From: Myxococcus xanthus
GTDB lineage: Bacteria > Myxococcota > Myxococcia > Myxococcales > Myxococcaceae
Length of the DNA stretch: 64,000 nucleotides
Direction of reading: 5' to 3'
Assembly (NCBI RefSeq): GCF_900106535.1
Contig: NZ_FNOH01000001.1
Span: 682,001 to 746,000 of the forward strand
Part shown: piece after piece, positions 34,062 through 44,261 of the stretch
How positions within the stretch are numbered: the stretch's first letter is position 1
How the letters are laid out: each line of letters opens with the position of its first letter
Notes under the pieces: generated by a model
Told to the model about the DNA's origin: nothing
The model's database searches: none
What the model saw: the letters and a program-made list of their open reading frames with translations, nothing else
Program-made: the position numbers and the translations under genes

Positions 34062-34781
34062 TTGCAACTCAACCATGCCCAGCGAGAGCTGACGCTCAAG
34101 ATCGTCTACTACGGGCCCGGCCTCAGCGGGAAGACGACCAATCTGCGTCATCTCCACGCGAAGGCGTCTCCGGAGGTGCGGGGGCGGTTGCTGACCGTGG
34201 AGACCCACGACGACCGCACGCTCTTCTTCGACCTGCTGCCCGTCTTCTTCTCCACGTCCTCCGGCTTCAAGGTGAAGGTGAAGCTCTTCACCGTGCCGGG
34301 CCAGGTCATCCACAACGCCACCCGGCGCATCGTCCTGCAGGGCGCGGACGCGGTGGTCTTCATCGCGGACAGCCGCCGCAGCGCCACGGCGGACAACAAC
34401 GCCTATTGGCGCAACCTCCAGGAGAACATGAAGGAGAACAACCTGGACCCCAGCCAGGTCCCGGTGGTCATCCAGTTCAACAAGAAGGACCTGCCGGACG
34501 CGCGCACGGATGCCGAAATCGAGGAGTCGCGCCGGCGAGGCGGCGAGGCGGTGGTGGGCGCGGTGGCGCTGCGGGGCGAAGGCGTACTGGAGACCTTCCA
34601 CGCGGTGGCGCAGGCAGCCTACCGGCGGCTCGACATGCGCGCCCACCTGGCGCGCAACCTGGGCCTGACGGAGGCGGAGTTCCTGGGGCAGATTTTCCGG
34701 CGCATGGACCTCACGGGCACGGCGTTGGCCTCCATGTACGGGCGCGCGGCGGGTGAAGCGCGCAGCGGAGAAGGGCGATGA
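34062..34781 (+). CDS. MglA/SofG-like small Ras-family GTPase
   Basis: Encodes 239 residues from TTG 34062. The N-terminal LQLNHAQRELTLKIVYYGPG aligns with the start of MglA, which argues against the longer frame from 33885. P-loop GPGLSGKTTN, then the MglA hallmark switch TVPGQV in place of DTAGQ, and the base-recognition QFNKKDLP. About 40 extra C-terminal residues follow the GTPase fold (LARNLGLTEAEFLGQIFRRMDL). MglA and SofG act in polarity, gliding and pilus placement in myxobacteria, so this paralogue, near two PilT-like ATPases, probably has a related spatial role. It overlaps the kinase gene after it by ATGA. Confidence 0.9.
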   Translation: MQLNHAQRELTLKIVYYGPGLSGKTTNLRHLHAKASPEVRGRLLTVETHDDRTLFFDLLPVFFSTSSGFKVKVKLFTVPGQVIHNATRRIVLQGADAVVFIADSRRSATADNNAYWRNLQENMKENNLDPSQVPVVIQFNKKDLPDARTDAEIEESRRRGGEAVVGAVALRGEGVLETFHAVAQAAYRRLDMRAHLARNLGLTEAEFLGQIFRRMDLTGTALASMYGRAAGEARSGEGR

Positions 34782-36286
34782 ACGGCGCGTCGGGCAACGG
34801 GGCGTCGGACGGCGTGGGCGCATCGCGCCGTGAGTCCGTGCTCCAGCGGAGGCTGTCGCTGGCGGACATGCTGGACCTGCCCTCCTTCGTGGAGGTGGTG
34901 CGGAGCTTCAGTGAGTTGTACCGCGTGGGCATCAAGGTGATGGACACCGCGGGCGACAAGCTGGCCGACGTGAAGGTGGGCCACGGCGACTTCTGCTCGT
35001 ACGTGTTCGGCTTCCCGGAGGGCCGCTCGCGCTGCACCGCCACGGTGGCCCGCGTGAAGGACGGACCGGTGGCCCTGGTGCAGGGCGCCCGGCCCGCGCG
35101 CGGTGATGGCGCGGAGGCGGCGGGCATCATCGCGCTGCCGTGCTTCACCGGCCTGCGCTACCTGGTGATGCCGGTGTGCTGGGAGGGCGACACGTTGGGC
35201 CGCGTCATCCTGGGCCCCTTCACGCCGGAGGAGCTGGCGGACTTCCCGCCGTCGCTGACGGACATCTCCGGGGTGGACCTGTCGCGCGCGCATGAACTGG
35301 TGGCCCGCGTGCGGCGCGTGCCCGAGCGCACCGCCGCGCAGGTGCTGGTGCACTTCGGGCAGGTGCTCGCCGCCCTGGTGGCCAGCGGGCAGCGCGCCTT
35401 CCTGGCGACGCAGCTCCACATCGAGGCGATGCTGGAGACGCACCGGGATTTGGAGGCGAACAACGCCCGGTTGGCGCAGGCCAACATCCGCCTGAAGGAG
35501 CTGGACCGGCTGAAGTCCACCTTCCTGGGCACGGTGAGCCACGAACTGCGCACGCCGCTGGCTTCCATCATCGGCTACTCGGAGATGCTGGCTGAGGGCC
35601 TGGCCGGCGCGCTCAACCCGGAGCAACTGCTCTACGTGCGCACCATCGTGGAGAAGGGCGAGTCGCTGCTCAACCTCATCTCCTCCATCCTGGACCTGAG
35701 CCAGATTGAGGCCGGACGGCTGCGCCTGGTGATGGGCCCGGTGGACCTGGGCAGCGTCATCCAGACGGCGGTGTCCAGCGTGGCGCCCCAGGCGCAGCGC
35801 AAGGGCGTGGAGCTGGAGGTGCGCCTGCCGCCGTTGCCTCAGCCGCGCCTGGCCGCGGACGCGGACAAGCTGCGCCAGGTGGTGGTGAACCTGCTCGCCA
35901 ACGCGGTGAAATTCACCTCGTCCGGGGGCCGGGTGTCGGTGGTGATGTCGGAGGCCACCGCGCAGCATGAGCTGGCCGCGCCGGGCTACCGTGTGTGTGT
36001 GGAAGACACCGGCATGGGCATCCGCGAGGACCAGTTCGAGAACATCTTCCAGAGCTTCTATCAGGTGGACGGCAGCTCCACGCGCGAGCACGGCGGCGCG
36101 GGGCTGGGACTGGCCATCGTGAAGAGCCTGGTGGAAGGCCACGGCGGCCGCGTGTCCGTGGAGAGCGAGTTCGGCCGGGGCTCTCGCTTCACCGTGGTGC
36201 TGCCGCTCCAGCCGCCGCTGTCGGAGCACGGCGGCTTCTCCGCGCTGGCGCCCACGCCGTCGCCCAGCGGACACGACCGCTTCTGA
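34778..36286 (+). CDS. PocR-sensor histidine kinase coupled to the MglA-like GTPase
   Basis: Encodes 502 residues. Residues about 15-190 form a PocR ligand-binding domain (LPSFVEVVRSFSELYRVG, DFCSYVFGFPEGRSRC, ALPCFTGLRYLVMPV), with cysteines like those of the family. A coiled coil (about 200-240) leads to HisKA with acceptor His255 in SHELRTPL and a HATPase domain (DTGMGIREDQFENIFQSF, GAGLGLAIVK). There is no membrane helix. PocR domains bind small hydrophobic ligands. Its ATG overlaps the GTPase stop, so kinase and GTPase are likely made together and may work in one pathway. Confidence 0.92.
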   Translation: MNGASGNGASDGVGASRRESVLQRRLSLADMLDLPSFVEVVRSFSELYRVGIKVMDTAGDKLADVKVGHGDFCSYVFGFPEGRSRCTATVARVKDGPVALVQGARPARGDGAEAAGIIALPCFTGLRYLVMPVCWEGDTLGRVILGPFTPEELADFPPSLTDISGVDLSRAHELVARVRRVPERTAAQVLVHFGQVLAALVASGQRAFLATQLHIEAMLETHRDLEANNARLAQANIRLKELDRLKSTFLGTVSHELRTPLASIIGYSEMLAEGLAGALNPEQLLYVRTIVEKGESLLNLISSILDLSQIEAGRLRLVMGPVDLGSVIQTAVSSVAPQAQRKGVELEVRLPPLPQPRLAADADKLRQVVVNLLANAVKFTSSGGRVSVVMSEATAQHELAAPGYRVCVEDTGMGIREDQFENIFQSFYQVDGSSTREHGGAGLGLAIVKSLVEGHGGRVSVESEFGRGSRFTVVLPLQPPLSEHGGFSALAPTPSPSGHDRF

Positions 36287-36300
36287 CGCGACCTGACGCA

Positions 36301-36325
36301 CCGGGGACTGAACTGAGTTCCCCGG
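36301..36325 (+). terminator. Terminator-like hairpin after the PocR kinase
   Basis: CCGGGGA and TCCCCGG form a perfect 7-bp stem with an 11-base loop, 15 bp after the kinase stop and 31 bp before the next ATG. There is no T tract; it could instead be an operator for the NYN gene. Confidence 0.35.
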
Positions 36326-36355
36326 CCGGAAGGGCTCCCGCGTATCCTCGCGCGC

Positions 36356-36943
36356 ATGCTCTCCGGACGCCCCCCCGCCTCCTCCTACGTACTCATCGAC
36401 GCCGAGAACATCGACTGGGCTGTGTCCAACGTGGTGGGGCGCAAGCCCGAGTCCCAGGACCGCGTCCAGTTCGACCGGCTCGTGTCCTTCTGTGAGACGA
36501 ACTTCCCGGCGCCCGTGCGCTGCGTGGTGGTGCTCAACGCCCGCGGAGAGCAGCTGCCGGACGTCATGATTGGCTTCGTGCGCGCGCTCAAGTCCGCCGG
36601 CTGCGACGTGGCCCTGCTCTACGGCCGCCCCGACCAGAAGGTGGTGGACCTGGGCATCCTGAAGCTGCTGGAGAACATCCGCACCCAGCGCCCCGGCGCG
36701 GCGGTGGTGCTCGCCAGCCATGACGGCGCGGACTTCGCGGACGCGCTCAAGCCCATGCTGGAGGAGAAACGCCAGGTGGCCGTGCTCGGCCTGCGTGAAT
36801 ACGTCAGCCAGCGCTTCCGGGAGCTCGTCCCCTCCGGGCTCAAGATTCTGGACTTGGAGTTGAACGCCAAGGTGTTCAACCGGCCCCTGCCGCGCATGCT
36901 CCCTGTCAACGTGGACGAGTTCGACCCGGGGCTGTTCTTGTAG
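36356..36943 (+). CDS. NYN-domain protein (putative RNase)
   Basis: A 195-residue protein starting YVLIDAENIDWAV, where the acidic DAEN matches the metal-binding first strand of NYN/PIN-like nucleases. Later acidic positions occur in VDLGILKLLENI and VVLASHDGADFADAL. NYN domains cleave RNA in the cytoplasm with Mg. No extra RNA-binding domain is seen. ATG at 36356 follows the preceding hairpin. The hairpin at 36968 follows its stop. Confidence 0.8.
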   Translation: MLSGRPPASSYVLIDAENIDWAVSNVVGRKPESQDRVQFDRLVSFCETNFPAPVRCVVVLNARGEQLPDVMIGFVRALKSAGCDVALLYGRPDQKVVDLGILKLLENIRTQRPGAAVVLASHDGADFADALKPMLEEKRQVAVLGLREYVSQRFRELVPSGLKILDLELNAKVFNRPLPRMLPVNVDEFDPGLFL

Positions 36944-36967
36944 CAAAGGCAGTCACATGACCCGCCT

Positions 36968-36994
36968 GGGCTGTGGTGATTCCTGTCACAGCCC
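36968..36994 (+). terminator. Hairpin after the NYN gene
   Basis: GGGCTGTG (36968-36975) and CACAGCCC (36987-36994) form a perfect 8-bp stem with an 11-base loop, 24 bp after the stop. Only a few T residues follow, so confidence is moderate. Confidence 0.5.
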
Positions 36995-37086
36995 GGTGTA
37001 TTCTGAGAGTGCGGTAAAACATGGCATGACGCTTGAACTGGCTTCTCCCGAGCTCAGGGATTCCCCCTGGGTCATCAGGAGCCTTC

Positions 37087-37917
37087 ATGCGTTCGTCTCG
37101 TCGCGTTGGAACCGCCCTCTGGGCCGCCGTCTTCTCGCTCGCTCTTCCGCTCAGCCAGGCCCACGCCGCTGAGAACTGTGTGGAGTTCCAGGGGCTCCAG
37201 CACTGTGGCCTTGGCGCCGTCAAGGTGAGTGATTTGAGGAAGGGCGTTCGCATCGACAGCCAGGAGAAGGAGCCGTCCGGTAAGGGCGGCGTCGCCATCC
37301 ACACGCCGCCCGCGGCGGCCTGGACGGCGGAGACCCAGTCGGAAGGCGCGCAGCGCAACTTCTTCACCGCCTACGCCGAGGATGTGCCGGTCAGCACGTC
37401 CACCGTCGACTCGTCGCGGGAGTCCACCTCGTACTCCGCGACGTTCACCGGCTCCGGTGACGCGACCACCTACTCCGTGCTCGCGTACTACAATGGCCGG
37501 CTCCAGGCCGCCGTGGGTGGTATCCAAAGCGGTGACACGGGCGCCGTGGGCATCATGCTCCCCACCCCGGGCTGGACGCCGAACTGCCGCCCGCGCACCC
37601 AGACGTATGCCCAGTGTGAGTCGGCCTGCTACGCGAACGGCTACTCCAACTGCAACTACTGCAACACGCTGTGCTCCCTCACCGTGGGCTTCGCGAGCGC
37701 TCAGCTCAGCAGCGCCTGCCTGTGGCAGTACAACGTCGCGGAGCCGGGGGTCCGGCTGCCGAACGGCCAGATTGTTCGGGCTGACCAGATCGTGTTGCAG
37801 GAGGAGACCTCGGGCCCGTCCAACTACCCGTACCTCAACTTCAACCGCATCGACGTGCAGACCACCGCGCGCTCGACGGTCATCACCGGCGAGTCCCTCA
37901 TCCCCGCCGGCAAGTAG
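37087..37917 (+). CDS. Secreted Cys-rich protein of unknown function
   Basis: Encodes 276 residues. The signal peptide is RVGTALWAAVFSLALPLSQAHA. The mature part begins ENCVEFQGLQHCGLG and has a Cys cluster CESACYANGYSNCNYCNTLC (about 178-197), probably disulfide-bonded. Many Ser/Thr/Tyr suggest an extracellular beta protein. No family recognised. ATG at 37087 begins the signal peptide. It is followed by the best terminator in the window, so it is transcribed alone. Confidence 0.78.
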   Translation: MRSSRRVGTALWAAVFSLALPLSQAHAAENCVEFQGLQHCGLGAVKVSDLRKGVRIDSQEKEPSGKGGVAIHTPPAAAWTAETQSEGAQRNFFTAYAEDVPVSTSTVDSSRESTSYSATFTGSGDATTYSVLAYYNGRLQAAVGGIQSGDTGAVGIMLPTPGWTPNCRPRTQTYAQCESACYANGYSNCNYCNTLCSLTVGFASAQLSSACLWQYNVAEPGVRLPNGQIVRADQIVLQEETSGPSNYPYLNFNRIDVQTTARSTVITGESLIPAGK

Positions 37918-37931
37918 TCATCGCGTCGTTT

Positions 37932-37981
37932 CGGCCTGGAGCGGGCTCAGGGGGGGAAGCCCGCTCCGGGCCGTTGTCTTT
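37932..37981 (+). terminator. Strong Rho-independent terminator
   Basis: A 16-bp stem (37932-37947 with 37958-37973, one G-T wobble) and a 10-base loop are followed by TTGTCTTT. It starts 14 bp after the secreted protein stop. It separates this gene from the di-heme protein gene. Confidence 0.88.
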
Positions 37982-38014
37982 CCCGTTTCAAATCCTCTCT
38001 CCGAAGAGCGTCCC

Positions 38015-39412
38015 ATGAAGGCATCGTGGTGGTTGACGGCCCTGCTGCTCACGGCGGGAGCTCCCAGGCAGGAGAGCGGCGCACCCGCGCCGGGCGCGGC
38101 CGTCTCGGAGGTGCCCGGGCGCCCGGACGACGAGGCTCTGGCGGGGGGCGGCACCACGGTGTTTGACGTCTCGCACAATGCCTATGGCCGCGCGCTGGGA
38201 AACCTGGCGCCCACGCGCTGGTACCAGATGCGCGAAGGCAAGGTGTTGTTCATGCGGGACTGGGCCGCGCATGAAGAAGGGCTGGCGGGCCCGCTGACGA
38301 ACGCCGCCGGGTGTGGTTCGTGTCACTTCAAGGATGGCCGGGGCCGCCCGCTGCCCGAGATGGGGCCGGAGGCGCCGCTGCTCGTCCGGTTGAGCGTGCC
38401 CGCGAAGGACGCGCCCGCGGGGCATCACGAACCCGTCTACGGCGTGCAGCTCAATGACCGTGGGACCGCGGATGTCCCGGCCGAGGGCACGGTCCAGGTC
38501 ACCTATACGGACGTGAAGGGGACGTACGCGGACGGGACGCCGTACACGCTGCGTCAGCCGCGCTACCGCATCAATCAACTGGGCTATGGGAAGCTGGCTC
38601 CCGAAGTGATGCTCTCGCCGCGCATCCCCTCCCAGCTCTTCGGCCTGGGGCTGCTGGCGGCCATCCCGGATGAAGCCATCCACGCCCTGGCGGACGCGGA
38701 TGACCGTGATGGGGACGGCGTCTCCGGCCGTCCGAACCGCGTGGTCAGCGTCCACTCCGGCAAGGTGGAGCTGGGCCGCTTCGGGTGGAAGGCCAATCAG
38801 CCCACGCTGGAGCAACAGGTCGCCAGCGCCTTCTCCGAGGACCTGGGACTGACGTCACCGCTCTATCCGGAGAGCAACTGCACGGCGAAGCAGGAAGGCT
38901 GCATGACGCGAGTGGCCGCCAAGGGCCCCGCGTTGTCGCGCCACGTCCTGGAGCGGACGACGCTGTACCTGCGGCTCATCGGCGTGCCCGCGCGGCGCGA
39001 CGTGTTGGAGCCCACCGTGATGAAGGGACAGACCCTCTTCCAGAAGACGGGCTGCGCGGCGTGCCACCAGCGGGAGTTCATCACGGGCACGGTCGAGGAT
39101 GTCCCGGAGCTGTCCAACCAACGCATCCGTCCGTACACGGACCTGCTGCTTCACGACATGGGGCCGGAGCTGGCGGACGGCCGCCCTGACGGAGAAGCGA
39201 CCGGCACCGAGTGGAGGACGCCGCCCTTGTGGGGACTGGGGTTGCTGGAGACGGTGAACCGTCAGGTGCGGATGCTCCACGACGGGCGCGCGCGCAGCTT
39301 CGAGGAGGCCATCCTGTGGCACGGGGGCGAAGGCGCTCGTGCCCGCGAGCGCTTCAAGGCCTTGAGCAAGGCGGAGCGTGAGGCATTGGTGGCCTTCCTG
39401 CGCTCGCTCTGA
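38015..39412 (+). CDS. Di-heme oxidoreductase-like (DUF1111) periplasmic cytochrome
   Basis: The 465-residue protein has a signal peptide (WWLTALLLTAGAP) and two c-type heme sites, CGSCH (about 98-102) and CAACH (about 347-351), as in DUF1111 proteins, which are related to MauG and di-heme peroxidases. Family strings DGRGRPLP, YGKLAPEVMLSPRIPSQLFGLGLLAAIPDEAI and DLLLHDMGPELAD are present. It likely transfers electrons or oxidises a substrate in the periplasm; partner unknown. ATG at 38015 begins the signal peptide. Confidence 0.88.
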   Translation: MKASWWLTALLLTAGAPRQESGAPAPGAAVSEVPGRPDDEALAGGGTTVFDVSHNAYGRALGNLAPTRWYQMREGKVLFMRDWAAHEEGLAGPLTNAAGCGSCHFKDGRGRPLPEMGPEAPLLVRLSVPAKDAPAGHHEPVYGVQLNDRGTADVPAEGTVQVTYTDVKGTYADGTPYTLRQPRYRINQLGYGKLAPEVMLSPRIPSQLFGLGLLAAIPDEAIHALADADDRDGDGVSGRPNRVVSVHSGKVELGRFGWKANQPTLEQQVASAFSEDLGLTSPLYPESNCTAKQEGCMTRVAAKGPALSRHVLERTTLYLRLIGVPARRDVLEPTVMKGQTLFQKTGCAACHQREFITGTVEDVPELSNQRIRPYTDLLLHDMGPELADGRPDGEATGTEWRTPPLWGLGLLETVNRQVRMLHDGRARSFEEAILWHGGEGARARERFKALSKAEREALVAFLRSL

Positions 39413-39435
39413 ACGCGAGCGCAGGGGCGCCGCCG

Positions 39436-40965
39436 TCAACTGTTGGCCATGGCGGTGCGGAGGCTGTCCAGGATGTAGTACCGGAGCTCCTCGCTCGTCA
39501 TCTCAGGCGTCTCCTTCAACTTCTTTTCGGCGAACTTCTTCCATTCGTGCAGCTCGTTGGGCGTCGGCTCGCTCGACGGCTGCGAGGGCCCGGCCTGGTT
39601 GAGGTAGATGAGCCAGCCGTAGGCCGCCCGGATGTGGTCTTCGATGCGATTGCTGGCGGGAGCGTCCGTCCCCATCTTCTCGTCGCGCATCGCGTCCTGG
39701 ATGGCGAACTTGAGCTCCTCCGGGGAGATGTCCTTGTTCTCCTTCTTCTTCTCGTTGGCGAAGGCGCGCCAGCGCTGCATCTCCTCGGGCGTGGCGTCGC
39801 GCTCCTGCCCCTCGTAGCAGAAGGACACCCACTTGACGGCGTCCTGGATGAACTGGTCGATGTTGGTGCTGCCCGTGCCGTCCATGCCCGTCGCCTTCAC
39901 GCGGATGGCGTCCTGGATGGCGAACTTGAGCGCCTCCGGCGTGATGTCCGGGTTCGCCTTCTGGTGCTTCCGGGCGAAGTCGCGCCAGTGCGCCAGTTCC
40001 CCGGCGGTGGGCTTGCGCTCCTGGCCCTCGTAGCACTGGGTGACCCACTTGACGCCGTCCTCGATGAACCTGTCGATGTTCAGCGGCGTCGCCTCACCGG
40101 TCCCCGTCATCTTCGCGCGAATGGCGTCGGTGATGGCGTACTTGAGGTGCTCCGGCGAGATTTCCGGGTCCTTCTTCAACTGCTCCTGGGCGAAGGCGCG
40201 CCACTCCTTCAGCTCCGCGGGCGTGGCCTCGCGCTCCTTGTCCTCGTAGCACTGGGTGACCCACTTGACGGCGTCCTGGATGAACTTGTCGATGTTCTCC
40301 GGCGTCACCGCGTCCGTTCCCGTCACCTTCGCCCGGACGGCGTCGATGATGGCGTACTTGAGCTCCTCCGGGGTCGTCTTTGGATTCTTGCTCATCAGGT
40401 CGGCGGCGAAGGCGCGCCAGTGCTGCATGTCCGCCTCCGTGGGAGGGGGCGCCTTTTCGTCGTAGCACTGGTTGACCCACGCGATGGCCTCGGAGATGAA
40501 CCTGTCAGTGTTCGCCGGCGAATGGGCGTCCAGTCCGTCCCGCTCCAATCGCAGCTTGTCTTGGATGGCGAAGCGGACCTCCTCGGCGGTGATTTCGGGG
40601 TTCTTGTTGCGGAGCTCCCGTGCGAAGTCCATCCACTTGGAGCGCTCGGGCCCGCTCGGCCAGCGCTCGCCTTGGAAGACCTCTCGGAAAGCCTTGTCAA
40701 TGCAGGCCGCCAGGCGCTCATCCCTGAGCGGGCCCAGGGCGGAGGGGAGAATCTCCTTGCCGAAGGGGGGCTGCGGGGTGCCCGAAGTCCCCGGGGCCTG
40801 CGTGGCGAAGGTGCTCGCGGGGGCTGCTTTCGTCACGCTCTGCGTTGGAAGCACGGAGCCGAGCAGGTCCACCCACTGCTGGGTGCTGACGTCCTTTTGG
40901 CCCGTGGGGCTCGTCTGGGTTTTGGACGTGGAAACGAAAGGCAGCCGCTCGCCAATCTTCGACAT
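39436..40965 (-). CDS. Cytoplasmic protein of 72-residue tandem repeats, unknown function
   Basis: Encodes 509 residues, without signal or membrane segments. Residues 104-509 hold five repeats of 72-76 residues plus a 42-residue half repeat. Each repeat has W(R)xFA, an ITPEELKYAIxDAxR helix, then TGTD, NIDxFIxDAVKWVxQCYE. A degenerate half unit precedes them (LAACIDKAFREVFQGERWP). The first 100 residues are Ser/Thr/Pro-rich and may be disordered. Repeats 2-4 are most alike, indicating recent duplication. I do not know the family. ATG at 40965 has GGGGGA nine bases upstream; the frame extends to 41136 without support. Divergent from thiL. Confidence 0.85.
   Translation of the reverse strand: MSKIGERLPFVSTSKTQTSPTGQKDVSTQQWVDLLGSVLPTQSVTKAAPASTFATQAPGTSGTPQPPFGKEILPSALGPLRDERLAACIDKAFREVFQGERWPSGPERSKWMDFARELRNKNPEITAEEVRFAIQDKLRLERDGLDAHSPANTDRFISEAIAWVNQCYDEKAPPPTEADMQHWRAFAADLMSKNPKTTPEELKYAIIDAVRAKVTGTDAVTPENIDKFIQDAVKWVTQCYEDKEREATPAELKEWRAFAQEQLKKDPEISPEHLKYAITDAIRAKMTGTGEATPLNIDRFIEDGVKWVTQCYEGQERKPTAGELAHWRDFARKHQKANPDITPEALKFAIQDAIRVKATGMDGTGSTNIDQFIQDAVKWVSFCYEGQERDATPEEMQRWRAFANEKKKENKDISPEELKFAIQDAMRDEKMGTDAPASNRIEDHIRAAYGWLIYLNQAGPSQPSSEPTPNELHEWKKFAEKKLKETPEMTSEELRYYILDSLRTAMANS
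39439..40656 (-). repeat. 216-bp direct repeats encoding the 72-residue units
   Basis: Five full units and one half unit run in tandem, mostly 216 bp each (the last full one 228 bp). On the plus strand the strings GCACTGGGTGACCCACTTGA and near copies recur once per unit. Translated units keep Trp, FA, YAI and CYE positions, so selection maintains the protein rather than the DNA. Confidence 0.85.
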
Positions 40966-41094
40966 GAAATTCCCCCAGGAGATGGAAGTCCCAATCTTTA
41001 TGTTGTCTTGGATTGGTGGGAAAAAGTTGCGTCTGCCCAAGGTACCAAAAAGTGTCGTTGCCCTGACACGCCGTCTGGTCTTACGTGTGCGTCC

Positions 41095-42042
41095 ATGTCT
41101 GGTGAGTTCGATTTCATCCGCCGGTTCCTCGCGCACTTCCCGGCCGCGCGTGTGCCCGTGGGGCCCGGCGACGACTGCGCGGTGCTGCCCCCCTCACGTG
41201 GGGCGCAGTGCGTCACCACGGACGCGGTGGTGGAGGACGTGCACTTCACGCGCGCCGCGTTCTCCCCCGCGGACATCGGCCACAAGGCGCTGGCGGTGAA
41301 CCTGTCGGACCTGGCGTCCATGGGGGCCACGCCGCGCTGGTTCGTCTGCGCGCTCGCGCTGCCGAAGGACTATCCCTTGCGGGAGCTCACGGGCCTGGCG
41401 CGAGGCATGGCCGCGCTGGCCACCGCGCACCGCATTGCGCTGGTGGGTGGCAACTTCACCTCCGCGCGCGAGCTGTCCGTCACCATCACCGCAGCGGGCG
41501 AGCTGTCACGCGCGCCCCTTACCCGCGCGGGGGCCCGGCCCGGGGACCTCCTCTATGTCTCCGGCACGCTGGGTGATGCGCGCCTGGGCCTGGAGCACCT
41601 TCGTGCGGGGCTGCGCCGGGGTGCCGCCGTGCGCCGTCAGCGCCGCCCCGAGCCTCGCGTGGCGCTGGGCCTGCTCGCCTCGCGCCATGCATCTGCCGCG
41701 TTGGATGTTTCCGACGGACTTGCACAAGACCTGGGTCATCTCTGCACCGCCTCGGGTGTCCGCGCGGAGCTGGAGGTGGAGCGGCTGCCACTGTCGGCGG
41801 CGGTGCGCAAGGCCCTGGGGCCCGAAGGCGCGCTGGCGGGGGGCGAGGACTATGAGTTGCTGCTGGCCGTTCCTCCGGGACGCAGCCGGGCATTCGAGCG
41901 CGCGTGCGCTACAGGCGGGCACGCCATCACCCGCATCGGCCACTTCACAGAGGGGCGCGGGTGGGTGGGCCGGGACAGGACAGGCCGCGTTCTCCCACCG
42001 CCAGAGGGGTTCGACCACTTCCGACCTCGGGCGATGGATTGA
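41095..42042 (+). CDS. thiL: Thiamine-monophosphate kinase ThiL
   Basis: The 315-residue protein shows ThiL order: EFDFIRRF start, metal site [77 protein letters not shown] and AGGEDYELL. It phosphorylates thiamine monophosphate to the active diphosphate with ATP. The GGN instead of GGD also occurs in some other ThiL proteins, so activity is expected. ATG at 41095 is chosen because the frame upstream lies over the opposite repeat gene. It precedes the chemosensory genes by 56 bp. Confidence 0.93.
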   Translation: MSGEFDFIRRFLAHFPAARVPVGPGDDCAVLPPSRGAQCVTTDAVVEDVHFTRAAFSPADIGHKALAVNLSDLASMGATPRWFVCALALPKDYPLRELTGLARGMAALATAHRIALVGGNFTSARELSVTITAAGELSRAPLTRAGARPGDLLYVSGTLGDARLGLEHLRAGLRRGAAVRRQRRPEPRVALGLLASRHASAALDVSDGLAQDLGHLCTASGVRAELEVERLPLSAAVRKALGPEGALAGGEDYELLLAVPPGRSRAFERACATGGHAITRIGHFTEGRGWVGRDRTGRVLPPPEGFDHFRPRAMD

Positions 42043-42098
42043 CCCTGCGGAGCAGCAAGGCTAAACCCGAGACGCTTCTCATCCCCCGAAAGCAACCC

Positions 42099-43480
42099 GT
42101 GCGCCGTCCCCTCCGCGACGACACAGTCCCCGGACACACTCCCCGCCGCGAGCCCCTGCAGCGACTGCTGCGCGCCGTGGACGGACCTCGCGCGACCCGC
42201 GAGGTCTCCCTTCACCGGAAGATTCTCAACGGCTACGTCTTGATGGGGCTGGCGCTGACGGGTTGGATGTACGCGTCGGACGGCCTCATCAACTTCGTCT
42301 TCCCTGCCCTCAGCGCGGGAGGGAAGGACGCCGTGCGCATCGGCGTCGCCATCATCATCACCGGGGCCGCCGCCGCGCTGCTGCCTTCGTGGCTCGCGCG
42401 CGTCACCCGCGTGAAGGTGCTCAGCCGCTCCGCATACGAAATCTCGCAGGGCGACCTGTCCAAGCCGGTGGCCGCCGAGGGCGGCAGCAAGCGCGACGAG
42501 ATTGACGAGCTGACGGGCGCCATCACCCGCATGCAGGAGAACCTGCGCGAGCTGGTGGGCAAGATTCAAGAGACGGCCAAGAGCGTGGCCGACACGGCCA
42601 TCGACCTCCAGCGCTCCGCGGAGAACGTCAACGGCTCCACCGAGGAGGTGGGCTCGTCGATGGAGAAGATTGCTGGCGGCGCCGAGTCCCAGTCGCAGTT
42701 GGTGTCGAAGGCGTCCAAGGTCATCACCGAGATGGCCGGCAGCATCCAGCGCACCACGGCCAGCGCCGAGGACGCGGCGCGGACGACGGCGGAGACGAGC
42801 AGCGCGGCCGAGGACGGCTCCAAGGCGGCGCGGTTGGCCGGCGACAAGGTGAAGAAGGTCTTCAACCGCATCGAGTCCGCCAGCCAGCAGGTGTTCGCCT
42901 TCGGCGAGAAGACGCAGGAAATCTCGAAGATCGTCGACGCGATTACGCAGGTGGCGCAGCAGACGAACCTGCTGGCGCTCAACGCGACCATCGAGGCGGC
43001 GCGCGCGGGTGAGTACGGCCGCGGCTTCGCGGTGGTGGCCGATGAAGTGCGCAAGTTGGCCGAGAGCGCGGGCCGCTCCGCCGAGCAGATCTCCAAGCTG
43101 GCGCGCGACATCTCCGGACAGTCCACCTCCGTCGTGAGCGCCATGAAGGAAGGCATCGCGGAGCTGGCCGAGGGCCGTGAGGACCTGACCAACATCGTGC
43201 GCTCCATGGGCGCCATCACCGACACCATCCGCAAGGGCTCCGAGAAGGTGCACCTCATCTCCGAGAGCGCCCGCGAGCAGCTCAAGGGCAGCGAGGAGAT
43301 GGTGACGGCCATCGAGGAAATCAAGCTGGTGGCGCGCAACAACGCCTCCTCCACGGAGGCCATCCAGGCCGTCATCCAGGAGCAGACCGCCGCCGTGTCC
43401 CGCATGACGTCGCTGGCCAGTGAGCTGACCAACCTCTCCGTCGAGCTGCAGAGCGTCGTGCGCAGCTTCCGCCTGGGCCC

Positions 43481-43484
<4 letters not shown>
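42099..43484 (+). CDS. Methyl-accepting chemotaxis protein without a sensor domain
   Basis: Encodes 461 residues from GTG 42099. A basic N-terminus of about 40 residues, two closely spaced membrane helices ([38 protein letters not shown]), a HAMP-like linker and a long coiled signalling domain follow. The conserved tip is [36 protein letters not shown], which contacts CheW and CheA. No periplasmic ligand domain exists between the helices. Start codon is uncertain; GTG is the first after the thiL stop in frame. First gene of the chemosensory cluster; stop overlaps the next gene by ATGA. Confidence 0.88.
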
Positions 43485-44218
<734 letters not shown>

Positions 44219-44261
44219 CGAATCGGGCCGGTCATTCCAGAGTGGATAGAACGTTACTCCT

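Noticed and set aside
34619..36946. 775-codon minus-strand frame
   Set aside because: Covers three real plus-strand genes and shows no family motif.
39439..40656. CRISPR-like periodic repeats
   Set aside because: The units are 216 bp, coding, lack spacers, and diverge mainly at degenerate codon positions.
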